Below the pieces are notes generated by a model. The model was not told the DNA's origin, searched no databases, and saw nothing but the letters and a program-made list of their open reading frames with translations. From positions 1 through 36,754 of the forward strand of contig WIXG01000577.1 in NCBI GenBank assembly GCA_009869945.1: a stretch of DNA of 36,754 nucleotides, written 5' to 3'. A program made the translations under genes and the position numbers. This DNA is from Mesaphorura yosii. Its lineage: Eukaryota; Arthropoda; Collembola; Poduromorpha; Tullbergiidae. Below, in pieces: positions 10,039-20,400 of this stretch. Numbering within the stretch: position 1 is the stretch's first letter; each line of letters starts with the position of its first letter.

Positions 10039-11954
10039 TCACATTTTAGAAGGCGGTGGTGTCTTGGAACGGCTCCATTCCAGCTTTGAGCGTTTACATG
10101 GAACAAAATATTCATTTTCAAACAGTTCCAGGCTATCCAACTTCGGCGAAATAGATACTTGGGAGTCGTTCAGTATCGGATATTCACTGGAAGAACTGGA
10201 TTGTTGAGAATTGGTTTCTTGAGAACTACTAAGTACTTCATGTTCAGGCTCATTTTCGTAATCTTTGTAAGTGAAGTTGTGGCTTGTCACGCTGCGGAGG
10301 GAGGATTCGATCTATCATATCAGAAATATACAAGATTTTATTGTAATATTACATTCTCGCGTTGTTTCGTATGGTGGAAATGAAATGAACCTGACGTCGA
10401 GGCAAATCTCGTGGCAGCACCAATGGTGTAACGACTTGGACGTCGAAGAGCTCGATTAAAGCGCCCATTTCTTTCAAGGAGGCGTGCATGCTGTAGCAAA
10501 CGTTGACGAAATTTCCTCTCTCACGAACTGTTGTACTTCCATTTCCCATTGTGAACCACATTGCAGATAATTTTACTTTGAGAACATTTTTTCCAGAAAT
10601 GCATTTCTGTGGAAAATCAAACAGGTTCCAGGTAAACTTTCCAAATTATCCAAATGCAATTTTACATGTGATGTAACAAAAAGCTAAGCTCTTACTTCCG
10701 TTCTTTTGCATAAGTGGATGGCGGCCTTGGGGTCCAAAGTCATTGATTCAACGCAAGAATCAATCTCAGAGTAAATCTTGAAAATTTCGGGACTAACATG
10801 AGTCTTTTCATTGAGCAATTTTTTAAACTGGACAATGACATACTCGTGCGAAACCCGTGCTGAAAGAAAACGTAATAGTTGAGTCTAAATGAGTTCTTTC
10901 ACCTTTGTATCTCCTTGTAAAGATTTTGTACCTGAGAATTCCAACTGAATCACATTTCCTGTCGTTTGTAGATGATCTTTGATTCTTGGCAGAACGCGTT
11001 CTATGGCACCATCCCGGCTCACCAGGTTTGACGAAGAATTTACATTGGTGTTCTCTACGTTTGAACAGAAGGTGGTATCCAAGTACAAATGCGATATCCT
11101 CTTCAGCTTGGTTTTGAATTCGGCCGTGGAGTTCTTTCGTTCTGGATAATCTTTTAAATATTCTTCTTCGGACTGATAATAACAAGACGAGAGTTTCTTG
11201 ATTTCCTCAATGCTGAGCCGAAAGTCCCCAGTGTATAGTATTCTCTCCTTATCATACTCAAATAGCAACCTTGAGATCAAAGCCCTTTAGAACGTTTCAG
11301 ATTGACGATTAGAAGCATAAAGTTTACATAAACTTACATTACAGAACCGGGACAGTGTCCAGCCGGAATCATGGTTACGTAAACCTGTTTGTGATCGCGC
11401 GTAGTCTTTCCTCTATAGTCCAATTGGATTCTTTGATTCACGTCGAGAGGAATCAACTTTTCTTCTCGAATTAATTTGTGCATATTTTCAGGCCCGCCCA
11501 AATACCCTGACCCACTGAAAATAGGAAAAAGCATGGGCGTGGCTGAAGACGTATACAACTTTATGCCGGGTTCATGCAAACGTTTCAGAAATGGCGAGAA
11601 TTCCAAGCCAACCATGTGATCTACGGGATCAAGAAAATATACATTAACTCTTGAAGTGGCATGTATCTGGTTTCTGGTATTTTCACCTGTGTGGAGATGT
11701 GTAAGAAAGAATATCTTCGCACTGAGGGTATCTCCGTGAAATTTATCGATGGCGATCAGAGGAAGCTCGTGTAAACATCCGGAATTGATGTTGTGCTGAC
11801 CCCACTGGAGCCGTCTTTTAATTTCAAAAGATGTGCGCTCAACCTCTGCAGGAATATTGGCTGCATTTTCCGCAAAGGATCTAGCATCTTCATTATCAGT
11901 CTCGTCAGATTCTTCGTCACTTGACAGGGTAATAATAACAGCTTCTTTGGCCAT
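10039..11954 (-). CDS. DCLRE1C: Artemis/SNM1C-type metallo-beta-lactamase DNA nuclease
   Basis: Artemis is a nuclear endonuclease that opens hairpins and trims ends in non-homologous end joining with DNA-PKcs. Six exons join in phase: 11954-11687, 11620-11338, 11269-10932, 10859-10696, 10606-10391 and 10311-10039 (TGA), giving 513 residues. Metallo-beta-lactamase motifs are in order: AIDKF, then HLHTDHM formed across the first splice junction, AGHCPGSVM, and LYTGDFR. The beta-CASP part has LYLDTTFC, an AIHLCKR histidine and a CYSMHAS histidine, matching the family pattern. An acidic N-terminal extension of about 65 residues (LSSDEESDETDNEDA) precedes the catalytic start, where vertebrate Artemis begins almost directly. 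The last exon is Ser-rich with three SQ sites, as expected for a DNA-PKcs/ATM-phosphorylated tail. The ATG at 11952-11954 directly follows an in-frame stop, which fixes the start. It is divergent from the PDHX-like gene. SNM1B is a less likely alternative. Confidence 0.92.
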
Positions 11955-12088
11955 TCAACAAAGATCTCGAGCTCCGTGTTATCATCGGTGCCCTTCAGTG
12001 CTGAGAATCTGTCATCAGCATAAAAGTAAGAATAAGGAATTATTTGCAGTTCACAAGAAAGTTGTGTCTATGGCAACCTTACCAATAA

Positions 12089-12290
12089 AGTGACAAATCC
12101 AACGGAGGGAAAATCTGTCGACGATTCAAACAAAGTTACTTCCGAACCTACAGAATTCAGACGGTCTTGTTCGGGAATTCTGAAAATTCGGTCGTCAGAT
12201 TCTGTGGAATTATTCCCGTCCGTGGTGTAGAATTTTCGATCAAAGAAAGAAACGTCTTGTCTCGAAGTGAAGTGAGATTTTAGCCGCTTA
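12089..12290 (-). other. possible 5' leader exon upstream of the Artemis-like gene
   Basis: On the minus strand, an acceptor-like tract (CTTTTCTCATGTAAG) precedes an open stretch that ends at a good GTAAGG donor (about 12088). The next acceptor is GATGACAG, just upstream of the Artemis ATG. The open frame contains no ATG and, if spliced on, meets a stop within a few codons, so it cannot simply extend the Artemis protein. It fits a non-coding leader exon; a coding exon of another transcript cannot be excluded. Confidence 0.3.
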
Positions 12291-12795
12291 CATGAGAAAA
12301 GCAAGCATGAACATGTGTTCTGCACACTTTATTGCTTGAGTTGGAGAAGAGCACGATTCAATCCTCAAGTTGTCCACTCTTTGACTGACTGATTGATCGA
12401 TCGTTCTTCACATGTGCTGGGTCTCTTCGGTAAACGATTCTAACTGATGATTGTTCTGATCAATCAGTCAACCGTTTGAAGATAACCAGCACGAGGATCG
12501 ACAATCATCAATCTTCAATCCTTCGTTTGAATTAATTAAAAGTGCTGAAATCTTTGCAATTTTAAGGAAACTGTTGGTGGTGCTGAAATCTTCTCAATTT
12601 GCTGGATCTGTCAAGCAATCAAGTTTCGGGCATTCTGCTGGTGAGAGGATACAAAGACATCTTTGCAGTATTTATTTGGTGTTTGGTGTAGGAATAATCA
12701 GTAAGTTATCATCTGATTCATATGTAGTTAAAGTTAATGTTGATGTTAACTTGCAGCACATCTAACGAAATCAACTTCTTGCACTAACGTGGCAG
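12291..12795. promoter_or_regulatory. shared divergent promoter interval (Artemis-like and PDHX-like)
   Basis: About 500 bases separate the candidate Artemis leader from the first PDHX-like coding exon on the opposite strand. No coding is supported. A 12-base perfect inverted repeat (GACTGATTGATC at 12387-12398 and its complement at 12458-12469) is present, with a second arm pair GTGCTGG/CCAGCAC outside it. A GTGAGA donor (about 12641) and acceptors near 12755 and 12795 suggest a spliced 5' UTR for the PDHX-like gene. Confidence 0.45.
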
Positions 12796-14237
12796 GTCAT
12801 CATGCGTCTTATCGGCCCCGCTGTTAGAAATCTTCTTCACCAATATGGTATTAGCTCTGGAAAGGCACCACCTGGAACTGGTCGCAATGGAATTTTACTG
12901 AAAGGAGATGTTCTTAAGTTTGTTAAGGAAAATAAGCTCAAAGCTAAGACAGGTAGATGCTGGCATTCCTTTTATGATAAATCGTTCTTCAATCTTACCA
13001 TGAATTAATGGAAAACGTTGAACCACCTCATGTTTTATCTGACTCTTCAGACTTTGGCGTTCCATTGTTGACTGGAGCTGGCGAAGGCAAAGTTGGCTCT
13101 CCTCCTCCGGTCAAGGTTGTGCGAAAGTTTTCAAAGGCCCAACCGTTTATCGACATTGAACTGACAAGTATGCGCCGTACAATTGCGAAGAGATTGCTGC
13201 AGTCAAAGGTAAGCACTTTACCATGTCCCATCCCAATTCCGAAACCTCCTCGGAGGACACGAGTTGTTCTAAGTTGTTATTCGTTCACTCTCCTGTAGTC
13301 TACAATTCCTCATGCGTACGCTACTACCAGCTGCAACCTGGAAAATGTCCTTGAGTTACGCAAACGTGCTCAAGCTGCCGGTGTATCAGTTTCCATGAAT
13401 GATTTCATCATCAAGTGCACAGCCAATGCACTTGCGAAGTGCCCACAAGTTAATATTATTTGGGAAGGCTCAGACGTAAGGACAAAAATCTTTGTCAACT
13501 TATTATATGACCCTCGGATAACTGCAACTTCTGATTTCTGAATATTCTATTTTGCAGTTACAAATGCGTGGTCCGATTGATATCTCAGTCGCCGTTGCCA
13601 CTAAGGCTGGACTTCTGACTCCAATTGTCCCGAACGTTGCCAACAAGAACATCATTCAAATTTCTGAACTTGTCAAGGCATTGGCTGCCAAAGCCAAAGA
13701 CGGAAAATTGCAACCAAACGAATTCATGGGAGGAACGTTCACGTAAGTCGGCCCACAGTTGCCTAGGTTTCTAGATTAACGCCAATCTAGCGGTGAAAAT
13801 ATTGAAGGTCGTTGAAATGTCTGGTTTCTAAAATTTAGGATCAGCAATCTTGGAATGTTTGGAGTCAGTCATTTCACAGCTATTATCAACCCTCCTCAAT
13901 GTGCAATTTTGGCTGTTGGCGGCGGTCACGTCCACTTTAGTGGTAAGATACGCTGGACTGTGCAGGCAGTGAATCATTAAAGTTTTATTACATGGACTTT
14001 AACGCTGTTTGGATTACTCTGTCAGGAAAATATGGCAAACTGACTTCCACGATGAAGCTTACGCTTTCTTATGATGCTCGTGCTATTATGGACGATACCG
14101 CCCTAGAATTCATGGCGAATCTGAAGGATGAAATTGAATCAGTCAATGAAGTTGGAATTGGTTTGTACAGCCTTGATAATGAAGCCACTCTCTACCGATA
14201 TGGAACTGGTCAAACAGATGCGCCCAAGAAAAAATAA
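12796..14237 (+). CDS. PDHX: pyruvate dehydrogenase E3-binding protein (PDHX)-like, lipoyl domain not seen
   Basis: E3BP anchors dihydrolipoamide dehydrogenase in the mitochondrial pyruvate dehydrogenase complex. Exons 12796-12952, 13051-13208, 13299-13475, 13558-13742, 13839-13942 and 14026-14237 join in phase. From the ATG at 12802 they give 328 residues. The N-terminus is a peripheral-subunit-binding domain ([13 protein letters not shown] ... [14 protein letters not shown]). A linker and an E2-type core follow ([50 protein letters not shown]). The catalytic HRxxDG of acetyltransferases is replaced by YDARAIMDD, so the active-site His is missing, as in PDHX and unlike DLAT. PHAYAT after the splice also fits PDHX. 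No lipoyl domain (DKA motif) or clear targeting peptide was found upstream on this strand. The phase-0 acceptor at 12795 leaves room for an upstream exon I could not find. AATAAA occurs at 14423. Confidence 0.9.
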
Positions 14238-14422
14238 TGTCTATTCAATTAATCTCAATGCAAACTTTATCCACTCGCGCATTTCCAAAATTTACGCTCA
14301 AAATCTGTCATCAACTTTACTTACGCAATTGTATTCCTAATTTACCCTTTAACAGCTGGTAAAATTAGAAAAACATATTAAGCAATGTGCTAAAACTGTC
14401 CACCGTATGTAAATGAAAATGT

Positions 14423-14428
14423 AATAAA
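14423..14428 (+). terminator. candidate polyadenylation signal of the PDHX-like gene
   Basis: AATAAA about 185 bases after the stop codon. It lies only about 40 bases from the opposite-strand signal of the converging Sec20-like gene. Confidence 0.5.
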
Positions 14429-14467
14429 TGCGCATTTGAAAAGTATGGCCATAATTTTTGTCTAACC

Positions 14468-14473
14468 TTTATT
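14468..14473 (-). terminator. candidate polyadenylation signal of the Sec20-like gene
   Basis: AATAAA on the minus strand about 230 bases beyond the stop at 14702. If both signals are used, the two converging transcripts would end within a few tens of bases of each other or overlap slightly. Confidence 0.4.
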
Positions 14474-14701
14474 TCGTATTTTGGTATATAAATAATTTTG
14501 TGCGTATGACTTATTCCAGTTCAGGCAAGGTCTTATCGTTAAGGTAAGAAAGACTACTTAATTTTGAGTTGATTATAAGCTAAAACATAACAGCATAAAA
14601 CCTGGGACCGTGCGACCACATTTAGAATTTGGAGCTGTCGACACATTTGGCTTGGTAGTGTTCCTTATCGCTGTGAAGCCGTGTTCATTATGAGAGCTCC
14701 T

Positions 14702-16048
14702 CTAAAACAGTCTTTTCTGGAGAATGTATCCTACCACAGCAAAGAAGAATACTAGTCCCAAACAGATTAGAACGCGATCTGTCCACTCTCGCCTTCCGTA
14801 TTTTGAAAGCAATTTACGAGAAGCGCCAACAATTGTATTTTGCTCCTTGAGATCCTCTTGACTGTTGACGATAGTTAGCGACGATTGAGCTGGACAAGAT
14901 TGCAATTGTTAGAAACTCGTGTTAGGTTTGTATGAGAAGGGCAAAGAAAATTTGTCATCTTACCAAGTTGCTCCAGAGTGCCTGTGCTTTTTTGCACGGT
15001 TTCCATTAAAATATTCCTAGTCTTGAGCAAACTATCTGTGGTATTTGTAGAAATGGACCCTGGACCAGTTCCTCTGCGACTTCGCCTGTACAATTCAAAC
15101 GAATCAAGACGCGCCGTGCCCCAGCAATTTCAGTACGGCCGAGATCCAACTATTACACTGACTTACAGATTGGCTAAGGAATTTTCATTGTCGAAAGGAC
15201 TCGTGGATAGCGATAGCAAATCTTCTCTTTTCTTCACATTCATAATTTGCTGAAATTCTAGTTGAAGCTTCCGTACAGAGGAGTGCAGCCTGGACAATAA
15301 AGCAAGCATGTGATTACTTGAAGGTACGGTGCACATTCTAGATAGTCAATGGAGTCAAGGGTCACAGAAGAACTTACCCAGTCACGGTGAGCTCATAAGT
15401 CTTGATTTGATCTAAGATTCGTGGACTCAAATTCTTGTTTGCTTGGATTGAACTCATATCACTAGACAACGACTTCATTTGCGCTAGACAATCGCGTAAG
15501 TCTGCAAATAGCTCACTGATTGCAATCTCTTCGTCTTGAACATTTAATTCACTTTTGCTCTTGTTCCCATTTTGTCGCCGAGGTCCGACCGCTGAAGAGC
15601 TGGAATTCTCCTTAAGCCGTAAGATTTTCTATAAAATTTTAGAGTAATGCTAGTAGTTAATAATCACGAATTGCACAGTGTTAATATTGTCGGTAGTGTT
15701 AATTACCTCCATAACTGATTTCAGTAAACATTTTGAGGTTGTATCTAGCTTTGCAAATTCTTCCTTAACCGTAAGCTTGGGTTCAAATGAAAGTGGCTCA
15801 TGTTTTCTCGCTGAAGCTTTCATCCGACTTAGACTATCACTGTTCCGATTTAATCGTTGCGTTGACCCAGACCCAGAATTGTCATTATCCTGGCGTAGCC
15901 CATCCAAAGGCTGCCTCAACGTTGCTGAGTCTTGAGAGCTCATAGCTATAGGTGTGGTGTTAGTTGCTGATTTAACACTTGATTTGACCAAGGAGGCTAT
16001 TAAGTCAGAACCTTGCTCGAATGTCATGGGTAGAAGATCGATCAACAC
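14702..16048 (-). CDS. BNIP1: Sec20/BNIP1-type SNARE with N-terminal extension
   Basis: Sec20 is the ER SNARE for retrograde Golgi-to-ER vesicle fusion, working with Syntaxin-18, Use1 and the NRZ/Dsl1 tether. Five exons join in phase: 16048-15707, 15628-15378, 15289-15167, 15085-14964 and 14889-14702 (TAG). The C-terminus is diagnostic: GASRKLLSKYGRREWTDRVL followed by one membrane helix and YILQKRLF. Before it lie a SNARE-like helix (TDSLLKTRNILMETVQKSTG) and a helical region resembling the Sec20 N-terminal domain (ISELFADLRDCLAQMKSLSS). The first exon listed adds about 110 residues that the vertebrate protein (about 228 residues) lacks, mostly Ser/Asn/Gly-rich, with a helical end (TVKEEFAKLDTTSKCLLKSV). 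An internal start at 16027 (MTFEQGSDL) would give 334 residues. The first exon opens with a phase-0 acceptor, so it probably joins the exon at 17082-17243. A fusion with, or run-through from, another gene is possible. Confidence 0.85.
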
Positions 16049-17081
16049 CTATCAAAAATCAATGAAGGGCAGTATTTAGCACACATTTAACCCAAAGATA
16101 AGACCTATACACTTAATTTGATGTTTATTGGCTTACCAGATGTTCAAGAAGCTAAAAGTTGAGACGGGATCAATTAAGTACGTAGACATCCAGTTTCAGA
16201 GTGGGTAGCCACAGCGAACGCTGCCAGAATAAATTTTAACATTGCAAAGTTGAGAATAAATTTCTAGTAAAGAGCATAGGCTCAATATCTTTTCTTTCTT
16301 AGATTTAAGCCGATGTTCAACTAATGACTCACCAATTCCTGGCACTCCAGATGTTCTCTCAAGAGTAGGATAAGCAAGACAGATTATTGCAGCTTCACAG
16401 AAGCATTTACGAAACTAGTAATGCACTTAATTCGTTGCTCATGCAAGAATGCAAAGATTAATAAATATCACAGATAGGCAAAACCTAATTACCACGTTAA
16501 CTGCTAAAATGTCTTCGATGGAAAACTCAGCTCCCGCTTATTAAATACTCTTACAAACTACAGTTAAGTGGGTCGTGAGCTTCCACTAGTTTCGGACAAG
16601 TCGAGTGTTTGCAGTTAAAATCCAACCGCGTACCTACATAAAACACGTAGTTTTAAACTTTGTTTTCGAGTTGTGATGATGTGTGGTGCTTCGATTCGAT
16701 GACCCCACGCATCTATGCATACAATTCAACCCGGAATGAAATGCAAAATAATGTATGAAAAAGGTACACAAAAAGTAAACGGCAATGCAATGAGATGTTG
16801 CTTGTAGCTTGAGCCCAGCCTAACCTAGCAAGAATGTAAGATCCTGGAGAATAGACATTCTGATTTAGTCGATCTCATCCCGGAGAAACAAGTGTGTGAA
16901 TTATTGTTGATGAAGGCATGAATTTCATAGAATATCAGGTTCACCTCAGTTTTAAGCCTAAAGTCAGCATTCATCATGGAATGAATTACTTATTTGATTG
17001 AACTCATCTTTTGTTCGGTTGCGGTTTTCTGGTTGTAGGATAATCATTATCAAAAATTAGAATTGAAACATTGAAATTTAC
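16049..17081 (-). other. probable long intron upstream of the Sec20-like exons
   Basis: About 1 kb without a supported exon, bounded by a TTTTTGATAG acceptor on the Sec20-like side and a GTAAAT donor at the other end. It is far longer than the other introns of the gene. A minus-strand GTAAGC donor near 16133 could mark an alternative non-coding first exon. Confidence 0.4.
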
Positions 17082-17243
17082 AACCCGAAGTCGGTCATAG
17101 CGTGAGGCCCATGTAAGAATTTCTAAGCCGAATGGCCATGATGAAGTGGTTTCTGAGACCTGCTCACGTAAATTTCGAACTCTCTTGTTAGATTGCGCAA
17201 CGAGTTCCAATGATGGAGCAAGCTCCATGTAGTTTGAATATCC
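17082..17243 (-). CDS. probable first coding exon of the extended Sec20-like gene, or end of another gene
   Basis: A strong acceptor (GTGTCCTGCAG) precedes an open 54-codon stretch ending at a GTAAAT donor. The frame joins the Sec20-like exon at 16048 in phase 0 and gives a smooth helical junction (YDRLRV then VLIDLLPMTF). An ATG at 17226-17228 (MELAPSLELVAQ) could be the start, making a 390-residue protein. The exon encodes a charged helical segment with WPFGLEILTWASRYDRL; I do not recognise the family. The same bases also hold a shorter open frame, so the reading is likely rather than certain. Confidence 0.5.
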
Positions 17244-17284
17244 CTGCAGGACACAAATGAGTATTTCATTTCTTAATACTGCTG

Positions 17285-17400
17285 GCTTGGATAAGAACAG
17301 GCTAATCGATTTATGCCCTCAAGAATTCTGTATGCTCGCATGACTGAGAATTGACCCAGCGCACGCAGTACGGCACACTTCCCGAGAAGTCTGATGCCTG
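17285..17400 (-). other. possible further upstream coding exon, uncertain
   Basis: After a TTCAG acceptor on the minus strand, one frame reads GIRLLGKCAVLRALGQFSVM and continues helical (AYRILEGINRLACSYP) up to a GTATTA donor. Its phase (2) does not fit the frame preferred for the exon at 17243. A second frame, starting at an ATG near 17412, is also open for about 30 codons. It is coding-like in composition but unproven. Confidence 0.25.
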
Positions 17401-20400
17401 AACTTTGCACATGCTATGCGGTGTGAAATACAATTTTGGTACTTCAAGTGAGATTAGAATCTAATTTCCCATATATCACAATTTACCACCAATTAACCAG
17501 CAGTGGTCGGGATAATTCATAACCATTGACTGAAAAAGCAGCATCTGCATCTGCATTTATGGCCATTGCATTGCAAGTGAAGCCATAAAACGAAATGAGA
17601 AGACGGGAGCATGGGCTGCCTGGCAGGAGACAACAGGAAGTCATAATTCATGACAACACGAGCAAAATGATGGAGACATCAAACCCAGCATTTAGTATCT
17701 GGGAACCAAAATGGCTAGCGATAGAATATGAGCTAGAATTAATGATCAGGTTAAGTAGTGCTAGAATGACTATCATCCCCGAGCATCAAGACGACCTTAA
17801 CCGGAAGTTTGATGTACTAATGCAATAATTGCCACGATTTAATAGCCTGCGGCAAGTAGAGTTCGGAGGAGACGAGACCAAGCCCAAACCTCGTACAATT
17901 TTCTTGACGCGCGATAATCATCGCGACTGAGTTGATGATTGCATCTTCTAAAAAGCGGAAATGATTTTCACACTTTCGTGGTTCGTTTAATCTCAAGTAC
18001 CCACCTCACTTCTGCCACAGCTTGTAGTCAAAGTGTTTGATCTGATTATTTACGGCGCATTGCTACGAAACAGGTGCGGTTAATTGTTAATGCGATTAGA
18101 TAATTTGCATATTATTATGCAGTATACACTTCTTCATCCTGTCTTCAATGTGCAGCAACGATTGTGCGCTGTGAATAAATTATGAGGTGAGCAAATATTG
18201 TGAGAACTTGATTCGCCCGTTCATACGCGACCACGCTACGCAAAGAAAAGTAAACAGTTGATTTTCCTCGTGAAAAGGGTTGCTCACACCTCCGCGTCTC
18301 TCCTCCAGAAGTTTAGAGATCATAACGAAAATCCACGGGGAATTTTCCGCATGAGGTTCAGTCGACGATTCGTCGGTCTTCACAGCACGCCAATTTCAAA
18401 ATACGCTTCTAGCAATGCTAACCGAAAATTTCTGGTTTGAAATTAAACGCTTACATTTGCACCCTGAAATGAGTTCCCGGTGCTTTTGCGTCTGGGGTCC
18501 TGCCAAACACAAATTCTTGTTCGGAAATTATTAATCATTCACACTCACGCCATGCCATGTGTGTTGTGATCATTTTACATTTACAGCATTTTGATCACAC
18601 GACTTACGAGACTCGCACACGAGATTCTTGTCCGCCGTTCAGTCCGCATCGGTTTTGCTGCTTGCCCTTTGGAGTAATGCGTGCATGAGAGATTGGCTGT
18701 AGAGTGCATTGTGGCATTCTGGAAAGAAAGTCTCCTGCTGGCGGCTGTGAGATCACTTTTTCCAAATCATAATATTATATTGTACTTTAACCCTTTGTGC
18801 AACAATAGCAACAATAAACTGCATTGTAGAATTCATCTCTGCTCTTTATTGTTCCGTGTCCATGTGTGCGTGTGTGTGCTCCTTGATTCTCCTGCCCCGC
18901 TGCCGTTGCATTGTGTTTGGAGCAATGAGCAGGGTAACAATGAGATGAGATTATTCTTGCGTTCGGGAAGAAGCGTCGTTAAATTCCATTGTGCATTCTA
19001 AAGGCAAAACCATCAGCCACAGGTTACCTGTAGGTTTATTGTGCTGCTTGGCTGGAGTCGCTGAAGAGAAAGAGTTACAAAATCATCTCATCCCGACCAT
19101 AATGCACTTTGTTTGATCTTCCTTCACGTATGAGATCATTTTATGATTTTATAGAGTAAATATCCAGACTCCAAAGAAAACGCAACGAACTCTCTTTCAT
19201 TCTGACCGTTGTCGTTTGTTCATCCTATGAACTGGATAAGTTTATGACTTAAACGCTGAAACTCGCTAGTGAGAAATATTTCGGGCCAGGTCAAAAGACG
19301 CTCCCAACCTCATTTGTCGCCGGAAATTAAACCGATGAAAGAAAATTGCTTATCATGTCTTTGAGACACACAGCTTCCTATCATAATTAAATTATGGATG
19401 AAATCAAAAAGGTAAGATAAATGTCGAGGCGCAGGATCCTTTTCTCAGTCCCTTGGCCCCGTCACGAGTTCGGTCGCAATTATTCCCGGTCGTTATCATC
19501 GTCATTACCATTACTGCCTGAAAGAAGTATCTAATTAGCTACTTAACAGCTTCCTCCACCACTGCGTTGCCGGGAAATGCGCTGGAGAGGTGCTGCCAGC
19601 TGAGAGAATTAACCATATGTTGTGCGGTGCCTTGGCTAAATTGGGTTCCACAGCTACGTAGTTTGGTCAAGAAAGAATGCAGACAGTTTTCCCATCTCCA
19701 ACTCCTCAATGAATGGCGCTTCAGATAACAAAAGGAAATAATGTGAGCCCTGCGAGTGCGAGTTTGTAACACGTGCCGATAAAAAACCGGAGTGGAAATC
19801 TCATTTGTGGCTGTGGCTGCTTCCTCTCCTTAATTAGGTGAGACAGTTTTCATCACCACAGCCGCACCGCTCTCGGTTCAAGGTGTGCCTATAAATAACT
19901 TGATTAGCGGCCAACAATGCCATTGACATCCCCTGCGCTATGATTAATGCAGGAGGGGACCCAAGCGCGTAGTGCAATTCCACTAATAAGTAATAATCGA
20001 ACATGAGGACGTCGGGAAATAAAAGATCCACAAAACCAACAATTCAATCACAAGCGACGAGGAAGAAGTGGCGGCACTTTTGCTTTCATGTTTTGTTGGG
20101 TTTCCATTATTAGCATCATTCATTCCATCACATCTTTCAGGGGCTTTATTGTTAAAGTGCTTACGTATGATTAGTCTCGAAATTGAAGGGGTGACAGCTT
20201 CCAGAAGGACTAGCTGCTGCAGTCATCTGTACGAGGTAGGCCAAGCCGCATCGATCACCTTTTCCATCATTTGATCATGAAATCATCCAATTTCATACTC
20301 AACTTGGTTTCTAAAGATCACCTTTGCTTTGATTCGACCGTACTTTGGCTCGGATTACTTTTACTTTTGTCCCGAGAGCGATTTTTGGCTTTAGTAATTG

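Noticed and set aside
10823..11185. 120-codon minus-strand open frame
   Set aside because: It is an alternative frame over the Artemis exon and shows none of the nuclease motifs.
11850..12020. Second minus-strand frame over the Artemis start (TDDNTELEIFVEW)
   Set aside because: Looks coding at first and sits after an acceptor, but it runs out of frame with the nuclease and stops; the motif-bearing frame is preferred.
17595..17828. 77-codon + strand open frame (MMETSNPAFSIWEPK)
   Set aside because: Begins with ATG but shows no motif, splice context or homologous neighbour; could be chance.
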